Below, piece after piece: positions 22,395-33,914 of a stretch of 64,000 bases of DNA. The stretch covers positions 434,001 to 498,000 of the forward strand of contig WION01000011.1 in the NCBI GenBank assembly GCA_015039365.1, written 5' to 3'. Numbering within the stretch: the stretch's first letter is position 1; every line of letters starts with the position of its first letter. The notes under the pieces are model-generated. The model did not search any database. It saw only the letters and a program-made list of their open reading frames with translations, and was not told the origin of the DNA. The DNA comes from Amanita rubescens (lineage: Eukaryota; Basidiomycota; Agaricomycetes; Agaricales; Amanitaceae). Both the position numbers and the translations under genes were made by a program.

Positions 22395-23060
22395 GAAAAC
22401 TTTACCTGGATGACATGCACATATTGAGTTGATAGTTTCGATGTTAGCAGCTTGCTTAGTACGCAGCTTAGCACTGCAATCCAAGGTAAGAAAATACGCC
22501 ATGAACGTCTGACACGTAAATTAGGGAAAGGTACGCGGTGCGCAGTGATCGGAGGGCTTGGGCGTGCTCACAAGGCTGCGTTACAATCGTTTCCAGGTAC
22601 TCTTTTGACAGGTTAGCCTACCCAGGCGAGAGATAATGATTGAGTGATCCTACCTGGGAGTGTGGCAGATACATCAGCAGATATGGTTTGAGCAGGACAT
22701 GTCGCACCTCTGACCTTGGCCTTTACGGAATCTCCATTCGCCTGACGCTGCGAGGGTGGCAGGTCCAAAGCGGCTGCCGATGATATTGGATAGGACCAGA
22801 AGTTTGACGTAAGTATTTTTACGTCAATTGAATTTTCTGTCCCCGAGAAGCCCGACAGCTGAATTGAACGCTGTTTTGACGTGAGCTAATGTCAACTATA
22901 GTTTCCGCCAACGCCCAATTGAACTAAATATGGGACGTTCAGGTATCTAGGGTCTTCAAGAGCCAAACCCGAACTATCGGCGATCACACGGACTCGGGCA
23001 ATGGAACTTCTGGCAGTGTGAGATCTTCCATCACCAAACGCTGGAGGCGCGCGCACTGAG
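22395..23060 (+). repeat. R1 repeat, direct copy
   Basis: R1 core from the gagttgatagtttcgatgtt marker to atggaacttctggcagtgtg. Shorter internally than the 37.5 kb copy: the mid-part with the direct string gtgtgcctgtacacagg is missing. Confidence 0.8.
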
Positions 23061-23376
23061 AGATGTCAAGGCACTGCTCAAAAGGATAAAAAATCAGAAC
23101 AGCATGAAGGGCGGGGAAGGCACTGCGGAACCACGCACGAGCGATCCGGATTGACGACCTGACCCAAACGACGGACTGGTTGAGGAGATAGAACGCGGGC
23201 AGTGACTTTCATCTGGCACAGCGAATGTCTAAACATTGCGTAACGATTTCTGTAAATTGGGTGATAGTTAGCACCGATAAATCTTGAAATTGCGTTCGAG
23301 AAACTTTTCGGGGCGATCCTAGGGGGCCAAGGGATCTCTTCGTCGCGTTCTCTTTTGCTTTCTCTTTCCCCATACC

Positions 23377-23545
23377 CGTTTAGGAAGGTGGCGTGCCCGA
23401 CATTCCCCTTTGGGGCTTTCTCTTTCTGCGCCCAGGGGCAAAGAGATCGACCCTGTTGCCGTTTAGGAAGATGACGCGCCCGACGACACCGACTTCCCCT
23501 TTGGGGTGTTCTCTTTTTGCAACTTCGACCCTGTGGCTGAACACT
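23377..23545 (+). repeat. R2 tandem unit, two copies
   Basis: Two units, starting at 23377 and 23460 (about 83 nt apart), each beginning cgtttaggaag and containing cccctttgggg. Single or paired units recur near 35270 and 41270. Confidence 0.75.
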
Positions 23546-23764
23546 ATGGTTCGTAACACTACAGAAAGGAAATGGCACACAGGTAACTATTACTATTAGA
23601 ACAGCCCATAATCACAGGCTTGCTCCGGAGTTGGCTGACAGTTTCACTGGGTATTTGGTATAAGTATTTTCCCATTCTTCATGCTCCTTAGAGCTGGTCT
23701 CCTGCGTCTCCCTCTTCTACGGCATTAGCACAAACCAAGCGCAGCCTGCCCCGTTTTTTTAATA

Positions 23765-24399
23765 ATGGATCTATCCAACTGCCACCTCAACCATTCTGAC
23801 TACGACAACGATACCCTCATCGGCACCATACACTATGCTCGGACAGGAGATTATGTCAGTACCCATCTCATTGTCGACCGATATACCTGATTGCTAACCG
23901 TTAACAGGATCAAATAGAGGGATACCTGAGTCGAAAAGGCTCTCTCAGGAGAGCCATCCACGCGATTATTATCGTAGGGAAATCAACCGAGTCCGGTGAA
24001 ATATACCTCGTGGCCCCATTTTCGAGTCACTGGCCAGACAAGACTCACAAAGTGCCCGTGAGCGAGTACGTGATCGGGGGTACGGGCGAGGTTCACGCCG
24101 GAGTTCCTTACAAGATTCGTAAGGATAAGATTAGGATAGCGCATGATGGCGGCCGAAAAATGTTGAAGCCTGGCGCACTGGAGAAGCTCCTCGCAAGGAT
24201 AAAGGAGAATGAATTGAGTGGCCCTCCGCCGCAACGGCCAGCACAGGAACGCCGTGATGGTAGTGGTTCCCAGCCTGGACGCCGAATTGGAGCTCGTACT
24301 AATTACCGTGGACGAAACACGGCTCATTATCGCCCAACTTTTTACCCCCAGAATCATGTATTTGTTTATTCGCCTATTTATTCTTTTTCTTCGCTGTAG
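23765..24399 (+). CDS. Unrecognised 193-residue protein, copy 1
   Basis: Exon 1 23765-23854 and exon 2 23908-24399 with a 53-nt GT...AG intron, phase 0. The protein begins MDLSNCHLNHSDYDNDTLIG. It has a conserved middle (YVIGGTGEVHAGVPYKIRKD, then GALEKLLARIKENE) and ends in an Arg/Gly/Tyr-rich tail with YSPIYSFSSL. No signal peptide, membrane helix or known motif is visible. A paralogue at 41591-42237 keeps the same exon layout, frame and stop position, and most differences between them are substitutions that keep the frame. That suggests a real and selected gene. It travels with R1 and R2 inside the segmental duplication. Possible nucleic-acid binding through the tail is only a guess. Confidence 0.6.
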
Positions 24400-26030
24400 G
24401 ATATTTATGCCGAATTCGTGGCTTCCCTTGCATTTTTCCTTTGCTCAACGACTTCTGATTTCCCGTCCAGTTTCTCATTAATATTTCGCATACCACATTT
24501 CCACACTATATGTTATTTATGCAAACCTCCGTATGAGGTGAAACAATCACCATAGTTTTTAGCCTAACGGACATAATGGAGTCAAGGATGACGACGGAGA
24601 GAAATGTACGCACCATGGACATCCTCCGAACATCACGGGAGCCCAGGAACTGTTTCGACATATGCCTATTGTTTGAAAAGTAGTGCTGATGGGACACGCT
24701 CGTCGTTGAGTAAAGCCCTGTCAGCGTCGAAAGTTGGTTTGAGTTTGCGTGACAGATTAAGTCGACTTTCCCTCTTCATGACGACGAAGGGCAGAAGAAA
24801 CCCCATCAGTGTACGGCTCACCGTACAGACGGTGCTTGCAATTATGAGGCATATACGATACACAGTAGAGGTACAAGATGTGTTGGCCCCAGCTTTAAGT
24901 AGTGAGTAGGTCACTGCGCCTGAGTCGACATGATGGCCAGCACGTCGAAATTTCGACGTGCCTTCCAAATCTGGGAGGTCGCCAGGGCCGTTGGTCATGT
25001 GACATGCGACTTGCGCGTCAAAGCTATTTCCCAGCTGGTAGCGATAGTAACAACCTTGGCAAAAGCGGCAGGCCGGCAGTGAGATGACATCTTCTCCTCC
25101 GTATACCATCGTTGTGCTGTCATATGATAATTCCGGGAAAAAAGCGAGGAAGGGTGAAGAGATTTGTAAATGCACCTCTTGGTTTCGCAATTGTAACCGG
25201 AGCGTCGGCGTGGCTCATGGTACTAGGGCTAGTCTGATGAATAATATGAGGTGGTGGTGCGAAGCCGGTCAGATTAGACACAAAAGCCTGTAAGGGATTC
25301 TCACAAGTGTACCACCGAGTTTTGCATGCTTATTGGGGAGCGTCGCATCTTCGATAACACCTGTTGCTTTCTTGATAAACTGGTTATCCCGCTCAATGCC
25401 ACCGGAGGAAATCTAGTCTCAACATCTCGCGCCTCCAGGCACATCACCCGCGATGGATCAATGATAGTGGTAAGACTCTGAAATGGCGCGTTTCCGAACG
25501 TCGGGGAGAGCGTTGAGGCTGATGCCATGCGAACAGACAATCTGAGATGCTATCGATGATCTCGCGCCGAATGCGAGGTAACTTCGTTGGTCCGTGGTAA
25601 GAATTCCGAAATAATGCGTATCGATGAGACGCGGAGAAGGTGGCTAGGGTACCGATACGGGTCGCCATTTTGGGTACCCTTACCCTATCCGCACCCACGA
25701 GCGGGTTGACTGTCTGGAAGTCGGCTTCTTTGATGATCCATAAGTTAGCCGGGGGATTTGAGGGCGTTACGAGTTATTGGACGGATTAGCCGAGTCAAGG
25801 GGCTGGGAGGAAGGAGGGGATGTAACGGGTGAGCCAATCGTACGACGAGAACCCACGGGTGCGGAGGTAGGGTCGGAGACTCGGAGTGGGACTACTAGGC
25901 GTTGGGTACTGGGAATGCAGGGTTACTAGCACAGAGAATTCAGAAAAATAGGAGAAAAAATGGAATAAAATCCTCACTGTGGCTGTAGATCCTTCCCTAC
26001 CCGCCACATCGCGGCGGGCGGGTCGAATGT
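24400..26030. other. Degenerate part of the segmental duplication
   Basis: Matches 42240-43700. A minus-strand frame at 24666-25190 (174 codons) and another at 25795-26046 have counterparts in the other copy, with frame breaks between copies. The block near 25970-25940 on the minus strand reads VRILFHFFSYF in both copies, followed by a donor-like GTGAGG. Remnants of a lost gene are likely; I cannot name it. Confidence 0.35.
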
Positions 26031-26299
26031 GGGACGTTGGCAGCAACCGTGGTCACGGAGGGGATGCTGGTCGTCTATAGGCTGTGCGCGATGCTAGAAA
26101 TCGGGTCACGGTCACGGTCACAAGTCAAGGGAACAACTTTCCGTTTATTCAGCGTAGTGGTTGATTTCCTGCTGGCCAGCGCGCGTGCGCCCCAAAAGTA
26201 CTCCCGTAAGCTCTTCATATCTATTCCTTCTGGTAGCCACTCATATCAAAGTACATCACAATCCAACCACTTTCTTCTAACCAGCCAGAAACTCGACGT

Positions 26300-26610
26300 T
26301 ATGCAGATATCTGTGGACAAACTCCACGAGCGGCAATGTACGTATGTTCGATGTGTGTCTACTATGCCCAATTGCAGGTGTCGTCGTCCGTTGAGTACTG
26401 GTTCTGACTTCTTTTATGCAGACGTATCTATATCAACGATCCGGTGTTCCAGAAATGTGCTGTGACTCGTGAACCTGCCAATGATTCGAGCTAGGTGGCA
26501 TTGCTCATACGTTTCGTCGTGAGTTCACTGAGGTGTCCCGCCCGCGCTTTGTCATTGAATGGGAACCGAATAACGACGACGACTTGAATTTCGTAGGTTG
26601 CCAGCCAGTG
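26300..26610 (+). pseudogene. DUF6534 gene fragment (exons 1-4 region), deleted
   Basis: Matches the 5' part of gene B (about 8735-9060), including intron 1 (acgtatgttcgatg, caggtgtcgtcgtccgttga, tttatgcag) and intron 3. Exon 2 lacks most of the NVQTYLYL block, and the 14-nt exon 3 is missing. It retains gtgctgtgactcgtgaacct from the exon 2/intron border. It cannot encode a working protein. Confidence 0.7.
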
Positions 26611-27043
26611 AATTGATTCGTCCCAGGAATTTGGATCGTGTACAGCTTTGTGGTTGCGTTATACGTCATCGGCCACTAGATAAGTTCCTGCACGGCGACG
26701 GATTTTGTCGCTGGATGTCGGCGCCCGGGAGCCGACGCTTTACATAGCGTTTCGCGTCGTCTGACATGGTGAGAAGATATTTGCCTGTTATATGAACTAT
26801 GCGATAATTGCCCGTAGTAGGAGGGGATCCCGATAACGTTCAGCGTCGGTGCGGGTGCAGTTGCAGGTGCAGGCGTCGGAATCAAATCCGCCTAGAGGCC
26901 GCACCGGGTGACAAACCGATAATACAAATGTTACAGAAACTTGCGTCCTTTTTCCAAAAGACGCAAAAGGACAGTTTCGAGCTCCTTTTTTACGTTGAAA
27001 AAGGAAGCGTGACGCGTGATGACTCACGTTACACGTTACCACC

Positions 27044-27927
27044 ATGTCTTTGCTTCCACAATCCCCCCTAATTGCTTCAACAATGGACAGAAAGGCTTTA
27101 ACTTCCGAGGAGTTGACCACTGTGTCTGACATCGCCTCCCGGATTCATGAATATGAAGTTATCTTCAGTGATCAAGTGGAAGTTTTACGACAGGGTAAGG
27201 AGGGCTTACAAGCAGTACGCGCTAGTCTTTTCGCAAGTCCTCAGGGACCAATGGACTCGGATTGGGAGGGTTATGCCGAATGGAAGTCAGCTATGGAGGC
27301 TTATTGTCAGATTGAGCCTCGTAATCCTGACGAGTGAGTGTGTGACAACAGCGGATGGTTCACTTTGGCTCATCGCAACAGTCGCATGAAAATTGCTGGT
27401 GCAGCACTGAGCCTATCATCATCTTACATTTGCAACTTATATAAGCTCCCTCAACATGTTATGCACGCTATTCTTGTCGAACGGACGCGGTTACAGTGAG
27501 TTCGCGCAAGTTCTATCTATTGTGATATTAACAATTAGTGTCTAGTAAGTCCTGGCAGGAGATGCGGAGGGCTCACCTTCAACCTAGTTCAATCATCGCC
27601 ACACCTCCACGTACGCCTTCCACTCCCCGTTTGGCAACATTGTCGTGGGATTTCGTCGACAGTGGCAGCGTAGATCTCCTGCCTGTCGTGGACTGTATTC
27701 CAGACTTTGCCAACGTCCCCTCCAGGTTAGTTGGCCATGTCTTTTTGCACCACGACCAGGCAGCCGGCCATGACGAGTTGTTCAAGATTGTTGACCGCAT
27801 CTCTTCTGACTTGAGAGGCACGTCTTTTGAGGTCCAGTTCGTTAACTTGAGGAGCACTATTATGGTCCCAGAGCCGGAATTGTTGGACATGGTACGACAT
27901 GGTATGATCTGTTGGAAGAGTCCGTAG
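27044..27927 (+). CDS. Hypothetical gene with two or three coding blocks, structure unresolved
   Basis: Block 1, 27044-27337, reads from an ATG (inner ATG at 27083) through ALTSEELTTVSDIASRIHEY to a stop. Block 2, about 27340-27495, reads KIAGAALSLSSSYICNLYKL and ends at a donor-like CA|GTGAGT. Block 3, 27539-27927, follows a ttaacaattag acceptor and reads LFKIVDRISSDLRGTSFEVQ to a stop. Composition looks coding in all three, but phases do not join cleanly, so the gene may be broken or my splice choice wrong. I do not recognise it. It lies just upstream of the MYND-DUF4470 gene on the same strand. Confidence 0.33.
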
Positions 27928-27929
27928 TG

Positions 27930-28440
27930 CAGTGGTATTTCATAAACGCAAGCTCTCGTTACAATGACCAAGTTAATTCTCTTTCATCAACACGAGAGCC
28001 CAGTACTTACCTTGCTAATTCCGAAGACTCACGTTGAGGCATGTTCCTAGACTGAACAACATTCCGAGGCCTGAAAGGACTCGATCTCTTTAGCCGGTCG
28101 CACGCTGGCGAAACATCCGACGTACGCAACGCACGGCATTTTCCGGTGTTCGGCGAAATCTGAGATAAACGACGACGGCGTTTTCCTACCTACGGCAATC
28201 TCGACAACTCATGATTTCATTAGCATAAAGGGCGCTAGCGATTATGGGGAGCAGCCTAAAAATGAGGGATAGTCATAAGGAAAGGGTGAGGGGTCGGCTG
28301 CGGGCGCGAAACCGCGTCGTCGATGCCAACTTCAACGGTGTACTAATAACTCACCGTTGCTGACCTAATACATAGATGACAATCGATCTGTTAGTAACCG
28401 ATTCCTTCCACTCTAGCCAACCCACACTTCCCCTCACTAG
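27930..28440. other. Intergenic spacer before the MYND gene
   Basis: No open frame above 60 codons or recognisable motif is supported here. The MYND gene promoter must lie in its last part; no strong TATA box is seen. Confidence 0.4.
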
Positions 28441-28442
28441 GC

Positions 28443-30940
28443 GATGGACGAACTCGCCGACAAGCTGATGCACCTAGCCGAGCGCGCGTACAACCGGGAC
28501 ATGTCCTCCACAAACGCGAACATCAGAGTACTTCCCTCCGGATCCGGTCGCGAGCGCATCCACTAAGCTCAAGATGGCTCTGGCCGGGGACGATCCGAGG
28601 AGCGCGATCCTGGAAGAGGTGAAGAACGCGAAGCCCAGGTTTCCACCGCTGGAGTTCCTCCCTTGTGCGAACGTTGACACCGAGAGGGCTAGGGTGTGTC
28701 AGAAGAGGGGCGCGATGGCGTGTAGTGCGTGTAAGCTTGTGTCGTATTGCTCGAAGGTATGCTTTCTTTTGCGGTCGATCGTTGTTTTGCGTGCTTGAAA
28801 GAGCTGATGGGCTGTGCAGGAATGTCAAAGGACGCATTGGCGGTTCCATAAGCAAGGTCGGTCTCGTTGGTTCAGGCTCAAGTTGAGCTTTGACGCGGGT
28901 GTTTGTTTTGGTTTGAACTTTGGGGGCTAGATTGCAAGAATCGACTGAGATCTCCAGATTGGTCGCCTGCCTACATACGGGAAATGCGGGCTCCCTCGTT
29001 TGTTGTGGATGAGACCGCGGCTGAGGAATTTGAAAGGCGCAGAAGGAATCGGTTTTCTCAAGGTGTATCATTGTACGTCTTGTGATGCTTCGTCTTTCGG
29101 CGGTGCGGAATGATAATGTCATCCCATCTACCCAGGTGGGGAAACGTGCCCGCGATGGACGTGGTCAACTTAGCGAAAAACGAAAATGATAAAACAAAGG
29201 ATCTGTCACTCGCCTTTGTTGGTGCGTAACTTCATTTCGTGTAGCAGTCATCTCTGACGCACCAATTAGCCTCTGGAGACCTCCGCCATGTTGTCCGCAC
29301 AATCAACGCACTTCCCTCAGATTATGCAGGGAACCTCAAAGTGTTGATCAACGACCTCACGTTGCCCGTCGTTTGCCGCAACATCATCTTGCTCCTCATC
29401 CTCGGCACGATTCCCGACGAAGCCCTCGCCGCCGAGATCGCCCTCCATTTCTGGTACTCGGCGTTCCTCCCATTCGAGTACCGTCTTCGCATCTCCGCGA
29501 TCTTCGACTCGATGTTATCGAACGACACTGCCACTAGGGAGGGCTTCATAACCTCTCACCCGCTCGATCTCGGCCCCTGCTCGTCACTGTCCTACGCGCT
29601 TCCATCCGCGGCAGGGAAGTACTTTCTCTCCTACATCTCTTCGAACTTCTCGATCGGGGACATGCAGAGCGAGTACGACGAGGTGAGGAAGGCGCCATCA
29701 CGCCGTGATTATAGGGAGCGGAAGTATACCCGTCTGTGGCCATCGCACCGCGTCGCGTTCCAGGAGTACTACGATTTCGGGATCGTCCTCCCCCTCGGCG
29801 CGGTCAACGCGCATTTCAACACTCCAAACCTGTCGCTTTTCTCACCAGAGGGAAAGTGGTTCCAAACGGACTATGCGAATCCGCTCGAAGGATGGAGGTG
29901 AGTCCACAACTCAACGGTTCGGACTTGGCGGGTGACTTCGATCTCAGCCTGGACGAGGTGGTGAAAGCGGGCAAGGCGAAGGGCGCACAACCGGAGGACA
30001 TCTACGGCTGCCTGTATTTCTTCCTCTCGGAGCAGCTGCGCGAGTTCTACCGGCGTCTTCGTCGCTTCCCCGTTTCGATCAATGTGTACTCTCTCGACGC
30101 GGCGTCTGCGCTGCCCCAGGGAATCCGGGATGGTGTGTTCACGACGCAAGGGGTCCCCGCGACGATCCGCTTCGACCGGGTCGAGGTGTCGAACATCATG
30201 GACGCAAACTACGTCGGCATCCGTGGGGTCCTGATGAGCTGGGGTCCTCTCCTGGCAGATGGAGGTTTTGCGGCAGTCGTGGGGTATTTTATGAACTGGA
30301 TCGCGATACAGGAGGATGGAGACGCTGCGAGGGGGGACCGAAGTGTGATGGAGGCGCTGATGATGACTTTGGTCCGGCGACAGATGGTAAAGCCCAAACA
30401 GTACTCAATGTTTCATTCACTGATGGACCAATTTTTGAAAGACGTTTAAGCATAAACCGGATATCCGTCAGCTTCGAGTTCCTCTCTAGAGTCTGACCGG
30501 TTGCTCAACCTCGTTGCAGGGAACATGGGGACGCAAGGCATTGATATCAACGCGATATACGACAACTCACCGGCGTTTGCAAAGTTTTTGAAGAAGCAGT
30601 CTCTCGACGAGATCCTCCGTGAGACAAGACTTAAATTGAGGGAAATACACAGCATTGTTCCGCATGTAAGTATCGTAACAACCACGCACTGTGTTAGTAC
30701 TTTCTCTTTGGGGAAACTGAACGCGGGCCTGCACAGCGTATCAAAGCTCCACTGGCTGGAAGGCCGGGTGCGTTGCCTGAGCTTGAGGACGAAGAATCGT
30801 GGTACTATCATGTATGTATTCCAACCTGCCATGGTTTTGTCATTGATCAAGCGGGCTGTTTTATATCTGACGAGCATGTTCAGACGCAGGTGGCTTCCTC
30901 GACATGGCACGAGCGTTTTGTAGAATTCGTCCGTGTATAG
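28443..30940 (+). CDS. MYND zinc-finger protein with DUF4470 domain, nine exons, one possible frameshift
   Basis: Exons 28443-28756, 28820-28856, 28931-29072, 29136-29221, 29270-29897, 29948-30443, 30492-30665, 30737-30811 and 30884-30940 give about 668 residues. A MYND-type finger (PCANVDTERARVCQKRG, CSACKLVSYCSKECQRTHW) binds zinc and usually a protein partner. The DUF4470 domain follows (LWGNVPAMDVVNLAKNEND, DLSLAFVASGDLRHVVRTIN). Then come the conserved blocks PEDIYGCLYFFLSEQLREF, VSNIMDANYVGIRGVLMSWG and NSPAFAKFLKKQSLDEILRE; the end is TWHERFVEFVRV. Phases agree from exon 2 onward. In exon 1 the frame from MDELADKLMHLAE changes near 28545-28555 into the frame of ASTKLKMALAGDDPRS, one base short. 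Intron 6 starts with an unusual GTTTAA. The gene may be a young pseudogene. Confidence 0.75.
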
Positions 30941-32000
30941 GTAACATGGTTAAAGCAGTGAGATCAATTTCTACTCGTTCTTTTGGTTGATAACATTGGG
31001 CTTTTGGTGTACATAAACTGTATAGTAGATAAAATAATCATGAACCGAGCCGTTTGAGGCTCGTAGTCATTCACTAACTTTTAAAGAAGGAAGGTGCGCC
31101 CAGCGCACGTCTAACGGCGTTCGGGGTTGAACTCGGTCAACATCCTTCAACGCTACCTACAGATTAGCCGCGGCTATTTGGATCAAGTCCAATTAGCGAA
31201 CCATACATGGGACAGCCTTCTCTCATGAAGGTTACCACATGATTTATGAAAAGGCAATCAGTAAGAGCTCAGAAACATCGGGCTTAGGCCTCACCTCCGG
31301 ATGCAAATCCAGTTTCACAGTAACAAAAGTAGTCTGCGAAGGAATCACAAGCAGGTGTTGGAGCAAGGATAACATAAAGCTCACATATACATTTCCGCTT
31401 GTCCGCTATCGCCGCATTTCTTACCCATGACATCCCGGATATTCTCTCCGCAAAGCAGGCGCAATTACATCTTCAAAACAGTTCAAGAAACGCTGTCGCC
31501 ATTCGCGCAACGTGCGTTACCTATCCATCAGATATCACTGGAAGTATATTAACATTATTCTCCAACTCACGTAGTAGAATGTTGTGTGAGATAGCGAAGT
31601 GGCTGTCACCAGCCTGTGCCACGGTCTGCTCTCTCCTCGACCCGACGTGACCGACCCCAGCCTCTCGCTCTCGTAACGCGCCTCAGTTGCGTTACAGCAG
31701 CCTCCGGACCTTTTCCCGCCCCACTGCCCGCCACTCCCTCTCTCAGGTCCGAACTAAAGAAGACTCTAAGCTGCCCTTCAAACGTCTTCCCTCCTTAGTT
31801 CGACGCGCTGTCGAAAAGTCGAAAGGCTGACGTAGAAATCAAACGCCTGTATACGGTACTACTAAAACGATTAACACCCGTTTGGTACGCTATGAGTTAG
31901 GGTAGAGCATCGGCAGTACCGACATATATGGTTAATCTTTGAATTTAGAAGGGTTTGGTATTAAAAGTGCGAAATGAAGGAAGGGTTACTATTCGATGAA
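30941..32000. other. Intergenic region without a supported gene
   Basis: Open frames at 31239-31430, 31399-31650 and 31616-31798 have no recognisable motifs. The last 150 nt (about 31845-31985) match the 3' flank of the paralogue at 36105 (gtacgctatgagttagg, gtgcgaaatgaagg) and are the 3' UTR region of the secreted gene at 32001. Confidence 0.4.
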
Positions 32001-33440
32001 TTATTGGCGGTCATGCGTTCTCTCGTGTCTCTTTAGTGAGTCTGGTCTCGTGTACGATTTATCGCAATCTGGTTTAGTACATGCATATGGTTTCAGGCCG
32101 GTATGTTGAAATGTGTCTTGATGGCGTACGAAATCCGCTTCGCGATTCGTTCCATAGTTGCAATGCCCAAGCTCGCAATTATAAGCGAAAGTACCGGAAG
32201 GGCCAGCAGCAGGATTGGAAGGGCCAGCAGCAGGATTGGAAGGGCCAGCGACATTGGAAGGGCCAACGACATTAGAAGGGCCAGCAGCATTAAAAGGGCC
32301 AGCAGCACCACTGGGACGACCACGGGGACGACCACGGGGACGACCAGCAGCACCACGGGGACCGCCACGACGGGAACGGCCACGATTGCTACCGCTATCA
32401 CGACCCGGGCCAAGACTACTATGACCACCATCACCGCCACTTTGAACCTGATGCTGTGCGATGGGGGGTTGTGGATGTTCAGAGGGAGGATCCATGAAAG
32501 AAGGAAGTGAAATGGGATGAACCGGACGAGGTTGAAGAAGTGCGGGCATGTCTGCATGCGGGTTATGGGGCGCGGCAAGATCTGGTCCGAAATGTAAAGA
32601 TCCAGGACCTGGAATGTGATGTTCTTGATGCTGTACCGGAGGGGGAAACAGCGGGTTATGCCCGGCAAGACCTGGTCCGGTAGAGCCCGGAATCTGAACA
32701 TGGCCAGATGGATCATGATGATCTAGGGGAGGGGGAAACGGCGGGTTATGGGGCGAGGCAGGGTCTAATCCGAGATGCGTAGGTCCGAGACCCGGAATAG
32801 GAGCATAGCGATATAGCTCATCATGATGGGGATCAGGGGGAAAGTAGGGATTGTGACCAGGATTGTGAGGCGGAAATTCGTGGGGAAAGGGCGTTGTGCC
32901 AGTGAGGTCTGCTGGATGTTGCCCGAAGGGAAGAAGAAGGGATGGAGGCAGATGATCCTGCGTGTTGAAATGGTTGCCGCTGCTTGAGTCGGCCGGGTTC
33001 ACAGGCAGATGAAGCTGCGGGTTATACGCGGCAGGACCTGGTCCGAGCCCAAATAGATCATGATGGGGATCGGGGGGAAAGGAGTTGTGACCGGGATTGT
33101 GGGGCAGAATTCCGTGGGGACCGGGTTGGTCTGCTGGATGGCGCCCTAAGGGAAGACCAAGGGAAGGATTGTCTGGGCGGAAATAGTTGTCGTTGCTTGC
33201 CAGTGAGCTATACGGGTTCACGGGCGCCGGCGGACCGCCGGACTGCGAACCACTAGCCTCACCAATTCTCGGGCGTTTCCTAAGTTGGCCGTTGTCATTG
33301 TAGCCGGGCAGGTACATGTCTTGGTATCCGAGTGGTTGTGTGTCTGAAGCCGATCCCGATGCCTTCCTTTTGCCCGTGGGCATGGCGACGACATGAGAGC
33401 CAAAGATAAGAGCGGAGGTAATAGCAAGCGAGAGACGCAT
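32001..33440 (-). CDS. Secreted low-complexity protein with two C2H2 zinc fingers, paralogue 2
   Basis: One exon, 479 residues. The ATG at 33440 opens MRLSLAITSALIFGSHVVAM, a signal peptide; the frame extends two codons upstream but without an ATG. Directly after it come the basic strings GKRKASGS and RKRPRIGEASG, which could be protease sites or nuclear signals. A long His/Pro/Gly-rich centre follows with repeats such as FPPDPHHD and LPFGQHPAD. An Arg-Gly stretch (RRGGPRGAAGRPRGRPRGRP) precedes repeats of AGPSN. The last 60 residues hold two fingers: CELGHC-x12-H-x5-H and CTKPDC-x12-H-x3-H. C2H2 fingers normally bind DNA. A signal peptide on a C2H2 protein is unusual and fits the layout of secreted nuclear effectors. 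The frame is intact. Confidence 0.75.
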   Translation of the reverse strand: MRLSLAITSALIFGSHVVAMPTGKRKASGSASDTQPLGYQDMYLPGYNDNGQLRKRPRIGEASGSQSGGPPAPVNPYSSLASNDNYFRPDNPSLGLPLGRHPADQPGPHGILPHNPGHNSFPPDPHHDLFGLGPGPAAYNPQLHLPVNPADSSSGNHFNTQDHLPPSLLLPFGQHPADLTGTTPFPHEFPPHNPGHNPYFPPDPHHDELYRYAPIPGLGPTHLGLDPASPHNPPFPPPLDHHDPSGHVQIPGSTGPGLAGHNPLFPPPVQHQEHHIPGPGSLHFGPDLAAPHNPHADMPALLQPRPVHPISLPSFMDPPSEHPQPPIAQHQVQSGGDGGHSSLGPGRDSGSNRGRSRRGGPRGAAGRPRGRPRGRPSGAAGPFNAAGPSNVVGPSNVAGPSNPAAGPSNPAAGPSGTFAYNCELGHCNYGTNREADFVRHQDTFQHTGLKPYACTKPDCDKSYTRPDSLKRHERTHDRQ

Positions 33441-33538
33441 ATTCACAAAGGCCGGCCTTCTGAAATGCGAAGTGTAGAAGCGTGACTCAGTTTAAAGAGA
33501 CCAGCTCTGGGGGAAGAAGGTTACGCTTTCAATGGCAG

Positions 33539-33546
33539 CTTTTATA
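33539..33546 (-). promoter_or_regulatory. TATA box of secreted paralogue 2
   Basis: TATAAAAG on the minus strand, 99 nt before the ATG at 33440. It is followed by gctgccattgaaagc and the cccccagagctggtctcttt block, shared with the paralogue at 37139. Confidence 0.6.
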
Positions 33547-33914
33547 CGCCGCCCATGACAGGGTCGCCAACCAGCTAGCGGTTTCGGAGCAAGGCTCAAT
33601 AACTGTTTCATTCCCAGCGGTCGCGTTGCTTTGCACAGGTGACTAGTTGTGTAGCGACAAAGATTTCACGCCAAACTAAGAAGTCCAATCAGCCAATGAC
33701 GAACAAAAAATGCTGTACATACAAGCCCATATAGAGTTCGATTAAGACCCATGCCTGGAGTCCTCTCCATTGCGTTAAGTATCTGATGGGATCATGAGCA
33801 CAGGGTGGAGAAGCACTGCTACAGACGGAAATTAATGACGAACTTAATCTGAACATCCTCAGGGCCTCCGGACCCTGAAATATTCTCAGACAGGAATTTT
33901 GAATATACGGATTG

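Larger units (their letters stand above)
21583..26000 (+). repeat. Segmental duplication, copy 1 (pair with 38735-43700)
   Basis: Collinear with 38735-43700 over about 4.4-5 kb. It starts at aacctactacaaacctaatt and covers a spacer, R1, the R2 tandem units, the 193-residue gene and a degenerate region up to the block aataggagaaaaaatggaat. Many small indels show that the copies are not recent. Confidence 0.8.

Noticed and set aside
23377..23545. R2 units as a CRISPR-like array
   Set aside because: At most two units per site, units differ in sequence and spacing, no spacers of constant length, and the genome is eukaryotic.
29546..30149. Minus-strand frames across the MYND-DUF4470 gene
   Set aside because: Shadows of the GC-rich coding exons, which are well supported by domain motifs on the plus strand.
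32093..32716. 207-codon minus frame and Thr-rich plus frames over the zinc-finger gene
   Set aside because: They overlap the Gly/Pro/Arg repeats of secreted paralogue 2 in other frames; the repeats keep all frames open.
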